A stretch of 64,000 nucleotides of DNA from Roseateles chitinivorans (GTDB taxonomy: Bacteria; Pseudomonadota; Gammaproteobacteria; Burkholderiales; Burkholderiaceae_C): positions 120,535-184,534 of the forward strand of contig NZ_PEOG01000005.1 of NCBI RefSeq assembly GCF_002761755.1, written 5' to 3'. The notes under the pieces are model-generated. The model was not told where the DNA came from. It made no database searches and saw only the letters and a program-made list of their open reading frames with translations. Both the position numbers and the translations under genes were made by a program. Below, in pieces: positions 1 through 9,261 of the stretch; position 1 is the first letter of the stretch, and each line of letters begins with the position of its first letter.

Positions 1-1119
1 GGGGACGGCGAGAGTCCCCACCTGCTGAAATGGGCGCGCGCGCTGTCGCAGCGCCGCGAGATCGAGCTGTGGGCCGCATCCACGCGCGGCTTCGCGCCCG
101 AGTTCCATTTCCTGATCCCCGAGGACCGCCGCCTCGCGCTGAACACCGATCCCGCGCATGCCGGCGGCAACATCGCGGTGCTGAAGCAGCTGCCGGCGCT
201 CGGCGCGTGGCTGAAGAAGGTCGATGCCGACTGGCTGCATGCCCACTACCTGACCTCGCACGGCACGCTGGCCTGGGCCGCGCGTCGCGGCTGGAAGCTG
301 CGCGCGCGGATTGCCGGTTCCGCCTGGGGCAGCGACATCCTGGTCACGCCCGGCCAGGGCTGGGCCTACCGCTGGCTGACGACGCAGGTGCTCAAGGCCT
401 GCGCGGTGACGACTTCGGATTCCGAGTTCATGAGCGCCCGCATGCGCGAGCTGGGCGCGACCGAGGTGATGACCTTCCCCTTCGGCCTTGAGCAGTTGCC
501 CAAGCAGAACGTGCGCAAGCAGCCCTGGCTGTTCTACGCCAACCGCGGGTTGGAGCCGATCTACCGCCCGCATCGCGTGATCGAGGTCTTCGCCGCGATC
601 GCGGCGAAGCAGCCCGAGGCCCGCCTGGTCGTCGCCAACGACGGCTCGCTGCGCGGCGCGCTGGAGGAGCAGGTGCGTGCGCTGGGCCTGGCGGAGCGGG
701 TCGAGTTCACCGGACGCCTGGATGCCACCTCGCAAGGCCGCCGCTACGCGCCGGCGCGCTGGTTCCTGAGCCTGCCGGAGAGCGATTCGGTGTCGGTGTC
801 GGTGCTGGAGGCGATGGCGCACGAGTGCCTGCCGCTCCTGTCCGACCTGCCAGCCAACCACGAGCTGCTGGGCACCGCCGGCAGCCTGGCGCTGGGGCAG
901 CCCGACACGCTGCTCGGCCGCCACGGCCTGATCCTGAAGGACGACGAGGACCTGGGTGCGCTGCCGGACCGCCTCCGGATGCTGGTCGGCCAGGCCGAGG
1001 TCGCCGGCCAGGCGGTCGATGCCGACCGCCTCGGCGCGGCCAACCGCGCCTGGGTCGCCGCGCATGCGATGTTCGGCCCCGCCGTCGCCCGCTTCGTCGA
1101 ACGCCTGCAACGCGCCTGA
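1..1119 (+). CDS. Glycosyltransferase, GT4-like, 5' end outside window
   Basis: The frame is open from base 1, so the first residues lie upstream of the window; 372 residues are visible. The start of the visible protein (GDGESPHLLKWARALS) resembles the N-terminal Rossmann half of GT-B glycosyltransferases. The C-terminal half has the GT4-type donor-binding pattern around residues 258-280 (LPESDSVSVSVLEAMA). It probably adds a sugar to a lipid-linked glycan at the cytoplasmic face of the membrane. It is followed after 36 bases by another GT4 enzyme and begins the visible part of the plus-strand polysaccharide operon. Donor and acceptor cannot be read from the sequence. An internal methionine or GTG near base 178 is not the real start, because upstream coding continues in frame. 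Confidence 0.85.
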   Translation, partial: GDGESPHLLKWARALSQRREIELWAASTRGFAPEFHFLIPEDRRLALNTDPAHAGGNIAVLKQLPALGAWLKKVDADWLHAHYLTSHGTLAWAARRGWKLRARIAGSAWGSDILVTPGQGWAYRWLTTQVLKACAVTTSDSEFMSARMRELGATEVMTFPFGLEQLPKQNVRKQPWLFYANRGLEPIYRPHRVIEVFAAIAAKQPEARLVVANDGSLRGALEEQVRALGLAERVEFTGRLDATSQGRRYAPARWFLSLPESDSVSVSVLEAMAHECLPLLSDLPANHELLGTAGSLALGQPDTLLGRHGLILKDDEDLGALPDRLRMLVGQAEVAGQAVDADRLGAANRAWVAAHAMFGPAVARFVERLQRA

Positions 1120-1155
1120 GGCGCCTGACCGCGAGAGTCTTTCCCTGACGTCCCC

Positions 1156-2370
1156 ATGAAGCTGCTGCTGATCAACCACTACGCCGGCTCGCCGAAGCAC
1201 GGCATGGAGTTCCGCCCGTTCTACCTGGCTCGCGAATGGGTCCGGGCCGGGCACCAGGCGCTGATCCTGGGCGCGTCCTACTCGCATGTCCGCACCACCC
1301 AGCCCGAGCCCGGCATGGCCGCGATGAGCGGCGTGAACTACCTCTTCTACGACACGCCCGAGTACCAGGGCAACGGCATGGGCCGGGTCAAGAACATCTG
1401 GTCCTTCTGCCGCCAGGTCTGGAAGGACGCCGACATCCTGGCGCGCGAATTCGCGCCGGACGTGGTCATCGCCTCCAGCACCTATCCGATGGACGTCTGG
1501 GTGGCACGCCGCGTGGCCAGGCTCGCGAAGGCCAAGCTGGTCTACGAGGTCCACGACCTGTGGCCGCTCTCGCCGATCGAGCTGTCGGGGATGTCGAAGT
1601 GGCATCCGTTCGCGATGCTGTGCCAGAAGGCCGAGAACGATGCCTACCGCGATGCCGACGTCGTCGTCTCGATGCTGCCCAAGGTCCACCAGCACATGGC
1701 GGCGCACGGGCTCGACCTGAAGAAGCTGCACATCGTGCCCAACGGCATCACGCTGGATGAATGGTCCGAGCATGGCGAGCCGCTCGAGCCCTCGATCCAG
1801 GCGCACCTGGACGCCGAGCGGGCCGCCGGTCGCACCGTCGTCGGTTATGCCGGCTCGATGGGCGAGCCCAACGCGCTGGACGTGCTGCTGGACGCGGCGA
1901 AGCTGCTGAAGGACAGTGCGCTGAGTTTCGTGCTGGTCGGCGGTGGCCATCTGCGCGAGCGGCTCGAGGCGCGCGTGCGCGACGAGGAACTGACGAACGT
2001 CGCGATGTTCCCGGCGATTCCCAAGGCGCAGATCCCGTCGCTGCTCAAGGGCTTCGACATCGCCTACATCGGCTGGCAGCGCACGCCGATCTACCGCTTC
2101 GGCATCGCGCCCAACAAGCTGATGGACTACCTGATGGCGCAGCGGCCGGTGCTGCACTCGGTGGAGGCCGGCAACGATCCGGTGGCCGAGGCCGGCGCCG
2201 GCCTGACGGTGCCGCCCCAGGACCCTCGGGCGGTCGCCGACGGCCTGTTGAAGCTGGCCGCCGTGCCGGCCGAGGCGCGCGCCGAGATGGGCCGTCGCGG
2301 TCGCGAGTTCGTGCTGGCGAATCACACCTACCCGGTGCTGGCGCAGCGCTTCATCGACGCGGTGTCCTGA
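1156..2370 (+). CDS. Glycosyltransferase family 4 (WbuB-like)
   Basis: A complete 404-residue GT-B glycosyltransferase. The N-terminus ([20 protein letters not shown]) and the internal [13 protein letters not shown] and [10 protein letters not shown] stretches match the WbuB-like GT4 group found in O-antigen and capsule loci, where such enzymes often add an N-acetylated amino sugar to an undecaprenyl-linked intermediate. The C-terminal donor domain holds [11 protein letters not shown] and a conserved acidic region before it. It sits between a partial GT and a methyltransferase in the plus-strand operon. Specificity is inferred only from the family. Confidence 0.9.
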   Translation: MKLLLINHYAGSPKHGMEFRPFYLAREWVRAGHQALILGASYSHVRTTQPEPGMAAMSGVNYLFYDTPEYQGNGMGRVKNIWSFCRQVWKDADILAREFAPDVVIASSTYPMDVWVARRVARLAKAKLVYEVHDLWPLSPIELSGMSKWHPFAMLCQKAENDAYRDADVVVSMLPKVHQHMAAHGLDLKKLHIVPNGITLDEWSEHGEPLEPSIQAHLDAERAAGRTVVGYAGSMGEPNALDVLLDAAKLLKDSALSFVLVGGGHLRERLEARVRDEELTNVAMFPAIPKAQIPSLLKGFDIAYIGWQRTPIYRFGIAPNKLMDYLMAQRPVLHSVEAGNDPVAEAGAGLTVPPQDPRAVADGLLKLAAVPAEARAEMGRRGREFVLANHTYPVLAQRFIDAVS

Positions 2371-2412
2371 GCGCGGCGCCGATCTGCACGCGTCCACCGT
2401 TCCGCAGGCCCA

Positions 2413-2457
2413 CAGTCCCGATCCACGCAGTCCCGATCAACGCAGTCCTCACCACGG
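2413..2457. repeat. 15-bp tandem repeat, two full copies plus a decayed third
   Basis: Two 15-base units, cagtcccgatccacg and cagtcccgatcaacg, stand head to tail at 2413-2442. A third unit starting cagtcctcacc has decayed. They fill the short gap between the WbuB-like gene and the methyltransferase. No function is evident; replication slippage is the simplest origin. Confidence 0.6.
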
Positions 2458-2474
2458 CTCCGACCGACGACGAC

Positions 2475-3200
2475 ATGACCCAGGACCGAGAACTCCAGGC
2501 CATCGCCCAGCGTTATGCCCGCCGCGACCAGCGGCTGGCCGGGCTGGAGCGCTACAGCCTGCTGCGCCCCGAGGTCTGGCAGATGCTGCACGAGCGCCAG
2601 GCCGCGATGTGGCGGCTGCTGTCGGCGCATCGCGCGACGCTGCCGGAGGCCGACGCGTCGGTGAGCGGCTGGCGCATGACCGAGGTGGGCTGCGGCGCCG
2701 GCGGCAACCTGATGGACATGCTGCGGCTGGGCCTGCTGCCGCAGCACCTGACCGGCATCGAGCTGCTGCCCGAGCGCCTGGAGGCGGCGCGCGCCGCGCT
2801 GCCGCAGCAGGTGCGGCTGCTGGCGGGCGATGCCTCGCAGGCCGAGGTGGAGTCGGGCAGCCAGGACCTGGTGCTGCAGTCGACGGTGTTCTCGTCGATC
2901 CTGGACGATGCGCTGCAGCAGCGCCTGGCGCAGGCGATGTGGCGCTGGCTGCGGCCGGGCGGGGCGGTGCTCTGGTACGACTTCATCGTCGACAATCCGC
3001 GCAATCCCGACGTCCGGGGCGTGCCGCTCAAGCGCGTGCGCGCGCTGTTCCCCGAGGGCCGGACGACGGTGCGCCGTGTCACCCTGGCCCCTCCGATCGC
3101 GCGCGCCGCCTGCCGGCTGCACCCTGGCGCCTACCGCGTCCTCAACACGATGCCCTTCCTGCGCAGCCATGTGCTGGCGCTGATCACCAAGACACCATGA
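2475..3200 (+). CDS. Class I SAM-dependent methyltransferase
   Basis: A 241-residue protein. The SAM-binding motif I is seen as [15 protein letters not shown] around residues 72-86, followed by the acidic ribose-binding region ([13 protein letters not shown]) and the motif IV/post-I area ([12 protein letters not shown]). The ATG at 2475 is preferred over the longer open frame because upstream codons overlap the preceding glycosyltransferase. Its stop overlaps the next ATG as ATGA, indicating translational coupling to the aminotransferase. In this setting it probably methylates a sugar hydroxyl or a chain-terminal residue, but the acceptor is unknown. Confidence 0.85.
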   Translation: MTQDRELQAIAQRYARRDQRLAGLERYSLLRPEVWQMLHERQAAMWRLLSAHRATLPEADASVSGWRMTEVGCGAGGNLMDMLRLGLLPQHLTGIELLPERLEAARAALPQQVRLLAGDASQAEVESGSQDLVLQSTVFSSILDDALQQRLAQAMWRWLRPGGAVLWYDFIVDNPRNPDVRGVPLKRVRALFPEGRTTVRRVTLAPPIARAACRLHPGAYRVLNTMPFLRSHVLALITKTP

Positions 3201-4375
3201 GCCAGAACCCCGATCAGAAGCTCCCGTTCCTGCCGTTCGCCCTGCCCGAGCTGGGTGAGGAGGAGATCGCCGAGGTCGTCGACACGCTCAGGAGCGGCTG
3301 GATCACCACCGGCCCGAAGGCCAGGCGCTTCGAGCAGGCCTTCGCCGAGTTCCTCAACGAGCCGCAGATCGAGTGCATCGCGGTCAACTCCGCGACCGCC
3401 GGCCTGCACCTGGCGCTCGAGGCGCTGGGCATCGGCCCCGGCGACGAGGTCATCACCACGACGCACACCTTCACCGCCACCGCCGAGGTGGTGCGCTACA
3501 TGGGCGCGGACGTGAAGCTGGTGGACATCGATCCGAAGACGATGAACATCGCGCTCGACCAGATCGAGGCCGCGATCACGCCGCGCACCAGGGCCATCAT
3601 TCCGGTCCACTACGCCGGCCTGGCGGTGGACATGCTGACGCTGCTGGACATCGCGCGCCGGCATGGGTTGAAGGTCGTCGAGGATGCGGCGCATGCGCTG
3701 CCCACGACGCTGGAGAAGGAACTGATTGGCACGATGGGCAGCAATGCCACCGTGTTCAGCTTCTATGCCAACAAGACCATGACCACGGGCGAGGGCGGCA
3801 TGCTGGTGACCCGCGACGCCGAGCTTGCCAAGCGGGCGCGCGTGATGCGCCTGCACGGCATCAACCGCGATGCCTTCGACCGCTTCACGGCCAAGGTGCC
3901 GAGCTGGTACTACGAGATCGTCGCGCCCGGCTTCAAGTACAACCTGACCGACATCGCGGCGGCGCTGGGGTTGCACCAGCTCAAGCGGTTGCCGGCCTTC
4001 CAGAAGCGCCGGGAGCAGATCGCGGCGCGCTACTTCGAGGCGCTGGCCGACCTGCCGCTGATCCTGCCGCCGCAGGCGCCGGAGGGCGACGTGCACAGCT
4101 GGCACCTGTACGTGCTGCGCCTGACCGAGGACGCGCCGATCGGCCGCGACGAATTCATCGAGCGCCTGTTCGAGCAAGGCATCGGCTGCAGCGTGCATTA
4201 CGTGCCGCTGCACCAGCATCCCTACTGGAAGGAGCGCTACGGCCTGACGCCGGAGATGTTCCCCGAGTCGCAGAAGGCCTACGAGCGCACGGTGACGATC
4301 CCGCTGTACACGGCGATGACCGACGAGCAGGTCGAGCGCGTGATCGCCGCGGTGCGCCGCGCGCTGGGCGCCTGA
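3197..4375 (+). CDS. DegT/DnrJ/EryC1/StrS family PLP aminotransferase
   Basis: A 392-residue sugar aminotransferase of fold-type I. It starts with the typical [15 protein letters not shown] and [13 protein letters not shown] segments. The PLP-binding lysine is K193 in [13 protein letters not shown]. Such enzymes convert a nucleotide 4-keto-6-deoxy sugar to the 4-amino sugar. The neighbouring PglF/CapD-like dehydratase (5031-6938) would supply the keto substrate and the PglC-like transferase (4410-5003) would use the product, as in bacillosamine-type pathways. No PglD-like acetyltransferase is visible in this operon. The substrate assignment is inference from context. Confidence 0.92.
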   Translation: MSQNPDQKLPFLPFALPELGEEEIAEVVDTLRSGWITTGPKARRFEQAFAEFLNEPQIECIAVNSATAGLHLALEALGIGPGDEVITTTHTFTATAEVVRYMGADVKLVDIDPKTMNIALDQIEAAITPRTRAIIPVHYAGLAVDMLTLLDIARRHGLKVVEDAAHALPTTLEKELIGTMGSNATVFSFYANKTMTTGEGGMLVTRDAELAKRARVMRLHGINRDAFDRFTAKVPSWYYEIVAPGFKYNLTDIAAALGLHQLKRLPAFQKRREQIAARYFEALADLPLILPPQAPEGDVHSWHLYVLRLTEDAPIGRDEFIERLFEQGIGCSVHYVPLHQHPYWKERYGLTPEMFPESQKAYERTVTIPLYTAMTDEQVERVIAAVRRALGA

Positions 4376-4409
4376 GCGGGCCGGACGGGCACGGGAGCGG
4401 GGACGGCCG

Positions 4410-5003
4410 ATGGCCAAGCGACTCTTCGACATCGTCTGCGCCGGCATCGGCCTGCTGCTGCTGAGCCCGCTGCTGCTGGCGGTGGCGGTATGGGTCAAGC
4501 TGGACTCGCCGGGGCCGGTGATGTTCCGGCAGGAGCGGGTGGGGCGCTTCGGCGCGCCGTTCCGCATCCACAAGTTCCGCACGATGCGGGTGGACGCGCC
4601 ACGGCTCGGGCCGCAGATCACCATCGGCGACGACGCCCGCATCACCCGCAGCGGACGCTGGCTGCGCGCGAGCAAGGTCGACGAGCTGCCCCAGCTGTGG
4701 GACGTGCTGCGCGGCGCGATGAGCCTGGTCGGCCCGCGGCCCGAGGTGCCGCGCTACGTGGCGCTGTATCCGGCGGAGCTGCGCGAGCTGGTGCTGTCGG
4801 TGCGGCCGGGCATCACCGATCCGGCCTCGCTGAGCTTCCGCAACGAGAGCGAGCTGCTGGCGCGGGCGGAGGATCCGGAGCGCGAGTATGTCGAGGTGGT
4901 CATGCCGATGAAGCTGCGCCTGGCGGCGGACTACGTGCGCAATGCCAGCCTGGGCGGCGACATCCGGTTGATCCTGGCGACGCTGGGCGCGATCAAGGCC
5001 TGA
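4410..5003 (+). CDS. Priming sugar-phosphate transferase, PglC-like short form
   Basis: A 197-residue bacterial sugar transferase. One N-terminal membrane helix (roughly residues 8-32, re-entrant in characterised PglC) is followed by the family signature MFRQERVGRFG and FRIHKFRTM, then DELPQLWDVLRG and MSLVGPRPEVP. These enzymes move a sugar 1-phosphate from UDP-sugar to undecaprenyl phosphate and so start repeat-unit synthesis. It lacks the four-helix N-terminal region of the larger WbaP/WcaJ proteins. It is an alternative priming enzyme to the WecA-like protein at 25354. Flanked by the aminotransferase and the dehydratase expected to make its substrate. Confidence 0.93.
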   Translation: MAKRLFDIVCAGIGLLLLSPLLLAVAVWVKLDSPGPVMFRQERVGRFGAPFRIHKFRTMRVDAPRLGPQITIGDDARITRSGRWLRASKVDELPQLWDVLRGAMSLVGPRPEVPRYVALYPAELRELVLSVRPGITDPASLSFRNESELLARAEDPEREYVEVVMPMKLRLAADYVRNASLGGDIRLILATLGAIKA

Positions 5004-5030
5004 GCACCAGGCACGGAACAAGAGAACACG

Positions 5031-6938
5031 ATGAACTGGTTGTCCCTCGATGCCTTCCTGACGCGCATCCGGCCTTACCGCGAAGCGCTGGCGCTGGCGC
5101 TCGACATGGTGGCGGTGGCGCTGGCCTGGCAGGCGACCTATCTGTTCCGGTTGGGCTTCGAGCGCTGGTTCGAAGCCAGGCCCGGCTACGACCACTGGGT
5201 GATGCTGGGCATCGTCGCGCTGTACGGGGTGCTGCTGCGGCTGTTCCACGTGCCCAAGGGCATGTGGCGCTTCAGCGGTTTCGGCGAGATCAAGCGGCTG
5301 GCAGCGGTGTGCATCGCCGCAGGCCTGATCGCCGCGGTGGCGGTCCTGATGGCGCAGCTGACGAAGGTGCCGCGGGCGGTGCTGGCGCTGCATCCGGTGT
5401 TCACGCTGATGGCGCTGGCGACGATGCGCATGGGCTACCGGATGCTCTACGAGCACATGCGCAGTCGCATCAGCGGCAGCGCGCTGGAGCAGCGCCGCGC
5501 GCTGGTGATGGGTGCGGGGGATGCCGGCCGGCTGCTGGTGGCCGGCATCCAGCACCAGCAGGGCTGGGTGGTGGTGGGCTACCTGGACGATGCGCCGGAG
5601 AAGCGTGGCGCGCGGGTGGCCGGGGTGCCGGTGATCGGCACGCTCGAGGATGCGGGGCGCCTGGCGGAGATGCATGGCATCACCCATGTGATCGTGGCGA
5701 TGCCGGCCGCGACGACGGCGCAGCGCCGACGCGCGCTGGACCTGGCGGGCAAGACCGGGCTGGCGGTGCTGACGGTGCCGAGCAGCCAGGAACTGCTGGC
5801 GGGCCGCGCGGTGAACCAGGTGCGGGACATCGAACCCGAGGATCTGCTGGGCCGCGAGCCGGTGCAGCTCGACGAGGGCGGCATCAGCGAGTGCATCGGC
5901 GGCAAGGTGGTGCTGATCACCGGGGCCGGCGGGTCGATCGGGTCGGAGCTGTGCCGGCAGGTGGCGCGGTACGGGCCGTCGCGGATCGTGCTGTATGAGC
6001 TGAGCGAGTTCGCGCTGTATTCGATCGAGCAGGAACTGAGCGAGAAGTTCCCGCATATCCCGCTGGTGCGGCTGATCGGGGATGTGAAGGACCTGGAGCA
6101 CCTGCGGTTCACCTTCGGGAAGTACCGGCCGCAGATCGTGTTCCATGCGGCGGCTTACAAGCATGTGCCGTTGATGGAGGAGGAGAACGCGTGGGCCGCG
6201 CTGAGGAACAACACGCTGGGGACGTATCACGCGTGCACGGCGGCGGCTGAATCAGGGGCCGAGCGCTTCGTGCTGATCTCGACCGACAAGGCGGTGAATC
6301 CGACGAATGTGATGGGGGCGACGAAGCGCGCCGCGGAGCTGGTGATCAGTCACATGGCGGGGCAGGGGCACGCGACGAAGTTCATGGCGGTGAGATTCGG
6401 GAATGTGCTGGGCTCGAGCGGGAGCGTGATTCCGAAGTTCAAGGAGCAGATCGCGAAGGGGGGGCCGGTGACGGTGACGCATCCGGACATCATTCGCTAC
6501 TTCATGACGATTCCAGAAGCCGCGCGATTGGTGCTGCAGGCCGGCGCGATCGGGGAAAGCGGGCAGGTGCTGGTGCTCGACATGGGGGACCCGGTGAAGA
6601 TCGTGGATCTGGCCAAGACGATGATCCGGATGGCGGGGAAGAGCGAGCAGGAGATCGGAATCCACTTCACGGGGTTGAGGCCGGGGGAGAAGCTTTACGA
6701 GGAATTGATTGCGGATTCGGACAAGACGGTGCCGACCCGCATCGCGCGGGTGAGGATCGCAAGGCTGAGTCAGGCGCATGTCGACGGCGAGTTGACTCAA
6801 TGGCTGAGTGCTGTTCGAGACGACCGCCACGGAACAAGGGAGGCGACCGTGACTGCGTTGCGACGCTGGGTGGCCGAGTACGGAACGCCCGAGCGCCCGT
6901 CCGTGGGCGCCTCCGGTCCAGTGGCGGGGGCACCATGA
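5031..6938 (+). CDS. Membrane nucleotide-sugar 4,6-dehydratase, CapD/WbpM/PglF family
   Basis: A 635-residue protein with hydrophobic N-terminal helices (about residues 10-120), a first Rossmann-like domain (VMGAGDAGRLL) and a catalytic SDR domain with the NAD motif ITGAGGSIGSELC near residue 300. The STDKAVNPTNVMGATKR stretch carries the M-x3-K pair that replaces the classical YxxxK in this large-enzyme group. It should convert a UDP-HexNAc, usually UDP-GlcNAc, to a 4-keto-6-deoxy sugar for the aminotransferase at 3197. The ORF ends ATGA with the next gene. The 3' third uses noticeably different codons (many ggg, ttg, agg), which could be mosaic ancestry. Confidence 0.93.
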   Translation: MNWLSLDAFLTRIRPYREALALALDMVAVALAWQATYLFRLGFERWFEARPGYDHWVMLGIVALYGVLLRLFHVPKGMWRFSGFGEIKRLAAVCIAAGLIAAVAVLMAQLTKVPRAVLALHPVFTLMALATMRMGYRMLYEHMRSRISGSALEQRRALVMGAGDAGRLLVAGIQHQQGWVVVGYLDDAPEKRGARVAGVPVIGTLEDAGRLAEMHGITHVIVAMPAATTAQRRRALDLAGKTGLAVLTVPSSQELLAGRAVNQVRDIEPEDLLGREPVQLDEGGISECIGGKVVLITGAGGSIGSELCRQVARYGPSRIVLYELSEFALYSIEQELSEKFPHIPLVRLIGDVKDLEHLRFTFGKYRPQIVFHAAAYKHVPLMEEENAWAALRNNTLGTYHACTAAAESGAERFVLISTDKAVNPTNVMGATKRAAELVISHMAGQGHATKFMAVRFGNVLGSSGSVIPKFKEQIAKGGPVTVTHPDIIRYFMTIPEAARLVLQAGAIGESGQVLVLDMGDPVKIVDLAKTMIRMAGKSEQEIGIHFTGLRPGEKLYEELIADSDKTVPTRIARVRIARLSQAHVDGELTQWLSAVRDDRHGTREATVTALRRWVAEYGTPERPSVGASGPVAGAP

Positions 6939-7837
6939 CGCGAGAACGCGCACGCGGGGGAGGGATGCGAACCTCGCGCTTGCCCCTGCTCTTGGCGGGC
7001 CTCTGTGGTGCTCTCGTGACGGGTGGCGCGCTTTTGGCCACAAGCTCCGGGCGGCAGTGGTTGCATCGGGTCGATTCAGCGGTGTTGGGCGAGCGCGGAA
7101 CGGACGCGTGGGCACGTTGGCGTGCTTCGGAAGACTGGTCAAGCGTGGCCCCACTGCGCCCGGGTCAGGACTACGCCTGGTTGGCTGCAGCTGGCGTGCC
7201 GGTGCGTATCGCCCATGCGCTGGGGGAATCCGACCAACGGACCGCCAACACGTTGGGGGCCGCTCGGCGGGCCTACGCGGCGGGCCTGCGCGTGCTGGAA
7301 GTGGATCTGGTGTTGGAGGGGGGCGAACTACGTTGTCAACACGACCCCGGCCCCCAGGGGGATCTGCTTAAAGACGGCTGCAACATCAACACGCTGCTGT
7401 CCACCGTCCCACGTGACGCCTGGATCGTGCTCGACCTCAAGAGTGATATCGAGACCGCAGGCCAATACATCGTTGACCGCATCCAGGGCACGCCCGACGA
7501 GCGCCGTGTCGTGTTCCAGCTCTATCAGCCCAAGGACTTTTCCTTGTTCAACCGCTGGCAGTCCCGGGCAAATTTACCTGGCCCGATTCTCAGTACCTAC
7601 CGGGTTCGACGGAGTGTGGATCATGTCGCACGGCACGCCGACCGGCTGGGCGTGGGCGCGTTCGCCGTCCCGCTCGATCGCCTACCGGCCCTGTCATTCC
7701 GTCCCGCTGGCGCGCGTATCCTTGCCCACCCGGTCCACGATTGTCTTTCGTGGGCGGAAGCGCTACGCCGCGTCGACGGCGTCTACACGCTGTCATCCCT
7801 CCAGTGCGCGAGCCTTTCTCCGGTCCGTTCTACATGA
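6935..7837 (+). CDS. Membrane-anchored GDPD/PI-PLC-like protein
   Basis: A 300-residue protein. A hydrophobic segment at about residues 15-37 looks like a signal anchor, placing the rest in the periplasm. The body resembles the TIM-barrel glycerophosphodiester phosphodiesterase/PI-PLC superfamily: RIAH with H94, LEVDLVL with E122 and D124, and CQHD with H136-D137. The canonical HRG and ENT motifs are altered to HAL and ANT, so this is a divergent subgroup and its activity is uncertain. The start overlaps the dehydratase stop (ATGA) and its stop overlaps the next start (ATGA). Coupling to an LTA-synthase-like gene suggests a shared role with glycerol-phosphate groups (inference). Confidence 0.65.
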   Translation: MTRERARGGGMRTSRLPLLLAGLCGALVTGGALLATSSGRQWLHRVDSAVLGERGTDAWARWRASEDWSSVAPLRPGQDYAWLAAAGVPVRIAHALGESDQRTANTLGAARRAYAAGLRVLEVDLVLEGGELRCQHDPGPQGDLLKDGCNINTLLSTVPRDAWIVLDLKSDIETAGQYIVDRIQGTPDERRVVFQLYQPKDFSLFNRWQSRANLPGPILSTYRVRRSVDHVARHADRLGVGAFAVPLDRLPALSFRPAGARILAHPVHDCLSWAEALRRVDGVYTLSSLQCASLSPVRST

Positions 7838-9261
7838 GCTCCAGTTCCCGGCCGTTCCGTCCGCCCTTTTCGAAGCAAGGTGCGCGCTTGGGCCTCCTAT
7901 GGCAGTTCCCCGTCCGGTTCGTCGCGACCGTCTTGGCGTTGCATGCACCGTCGTGGCTGAGCGTCTGGATCTTCCAGGTGCCGCGCGCCGAGGAACGGCC
8001 GCTGTTCAATCTCGATCTGCTGCTTGGAGCCGCTGTCGCGTGCTTCTCGTCACTGGGGGGGGCGCTCGTATTGACTGCGGCGTGGGCGGCCGATGGTTTG
8101 CGCGCCGCCGCCAAGAACTATCACTTCATGTCGACGGTCGACTTCGTCGATGCGGCGCGATTCGTCGACATGCTGCACCTGCCGGCTCTCGTATCTCCCT
8201 CGATGCTGGGAGCCCTGGGCGGCGTCGCGATCTGCATGTGGTTGGTGCTGCGGCTCACCAGGCATGCCCGGCTGCTCGCGCTGCCACTGCTGATCGTTGC
8301 CGTGCTCGCGGCGGGCTGCGACATCGTCAACGGATCGTTCCACTGGTTTGGCATGGACAAGGACAAGCGTGCCGTCAGCCTGAACTTCGCGGGGAGTCCC
8401 GCGTGGAACGTCTGGGCCGCCGAGCGTCAGAGCTTTCCCGTGTCGGGTCCTGGAACGCGGATCGCGAACCCGGTCACATACCGGTCCTTGCAGTCCTGGC
8501 AGGCGGACCGTCCCGGGCAGTCCGCCGTCCTGATCCTGGTGGAGTCGATGGGACAGCCCCGGGCTCCCGCACTCAACCGCTGGCTTGAGAATCGGCTGAT
8601 GACGCCCAGGTTGAAGGCACGGTGGGATACCCGGACCGCCGAAGAGCTCTTCAGCGGGTCGACGACCTTTGGCGAGCTTCGCACCCTGTGTGGCCTGCAC
8701 GTTCACTACTCGAGGCTCGACGAAGCACTTGCCTCAGACTGTCTGCCTCGTCAATGGATGGCGAAGGGCGTGACGAGCATCGGCCTGCACGGTTTCGGAC
8801 TGCGCATGTTCGACCGATCGGCCTGGTGGCCGCGGATCGGGCTGCAGCCCTGGAACTGGAGGGACAGCGCTCTCCCAAGGTCGATGAACTGCAACCCTGC
8901 CTTCCCGGGCGTTTGCGACGCCGACGTGCTTGCCCAGGCCGTGGGCCTCGCCCAGGAACCCGGTCGGTTCGTGTACGCCCTCACGCTGGACACGCATCTG
9001 CCCTTGGACTTCAAGCGGCTGCCGCCACTACCGGACGATCTGCGCGAGGCTTGCGCCGCCTCGGCGACACCGCTCGAAGCCTGCCAGTTGGTGCGTCAAC
9101 TCGGGGATCTGCTGACCCGGCTGGAGGTGCTTCTGGCAGCGTCAGGGACCACGCCATTCCTGGTCGTCGTTGGCGATCACGCGCCACCGTTCAGCGAACG
9201 ACTCAACCGTGACGCTTTCGCCCAGGACCGCGTGCCGCTGTTCATCATGAAGCCGCGGTGA
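7834..9261 (+). CDS. LTA synthase/sulfatase-superfamily membrane enzyme (phosphoglycerol or phosphoethanolamine transferase-like)
   Basis: A 475-residue protein with about four hydrophobic helices (around 28-50, 62-82, 122-140, 147-165) and a periplasmic alkaline-phosphatase-fold domain. Visible metal-site elements are E237 in LILVESMG, a threonine in STTFGELRTLCG (T277/T278, candidate nucleophile), TLDTHLPL and GDHAPPF with D448-H449. This is the pattern of LtaS, OpgB-type phosphoglycerol transferases and related phosphoethanolamine transferases. It probably decorates the polysaccharide with a phospho-alcohol. It ends 17 bases inside the 3' end of the convergent minus-strand operon. Confidence 0.75.
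   Translation: MSSSSRPFRPPFSKQGARLGLLWQFPVRFVATVLALHAPSWLSVWIFQVPRAEERPLFNLDLLLGAAVACFSSLGGALVLTAAWAADGLRAAAKNYHFMSTVDFVDAARFVDMLHLPALVSPSMLGALGGVAICMWLVLRLTRHARLLALPLLIVAVLAAGCDIVNGSFHWFGMDKDKRAVSLNFAGSPAWNVWAAERQSFPVSGPGTRIANPVTYRSLQSWQADRPGQSAVLILVESMGQPRAPALNRWLENRLMTPRLKARWDTRTAEELFSGSTTFGELRTLCGLHVHYSRLDEALASDCLPRQWMAKGVTSIGLHGFGLRMFDRSAWWPRIGLQPWNWRDSALPRSMNCNPAFPGVCDADVLAQAVGLAQEPGRFVYALTLDTHLPLDFKRLPPLPDDLREACAASATPLEACQLVRQLGDLLTRLEVLLAASGTTPFLVVVGDHAPPFSERLNRDAFAQDRVPLFIMKPR

Noticed and set aside
2413..2457. CRISPR-like or mobile-element repeat
   Set aside because: Only two full 15-base copies, adjacent with no spacers, and no cas, transposase or integrase gene in the window.
3131..6230. 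Long minus-strand open frames opposite the aminotransferase, priming transferase and dehydratase
   Set aside because: Antisense shadows of well-supported plus-strand genes with no recognisable domains.
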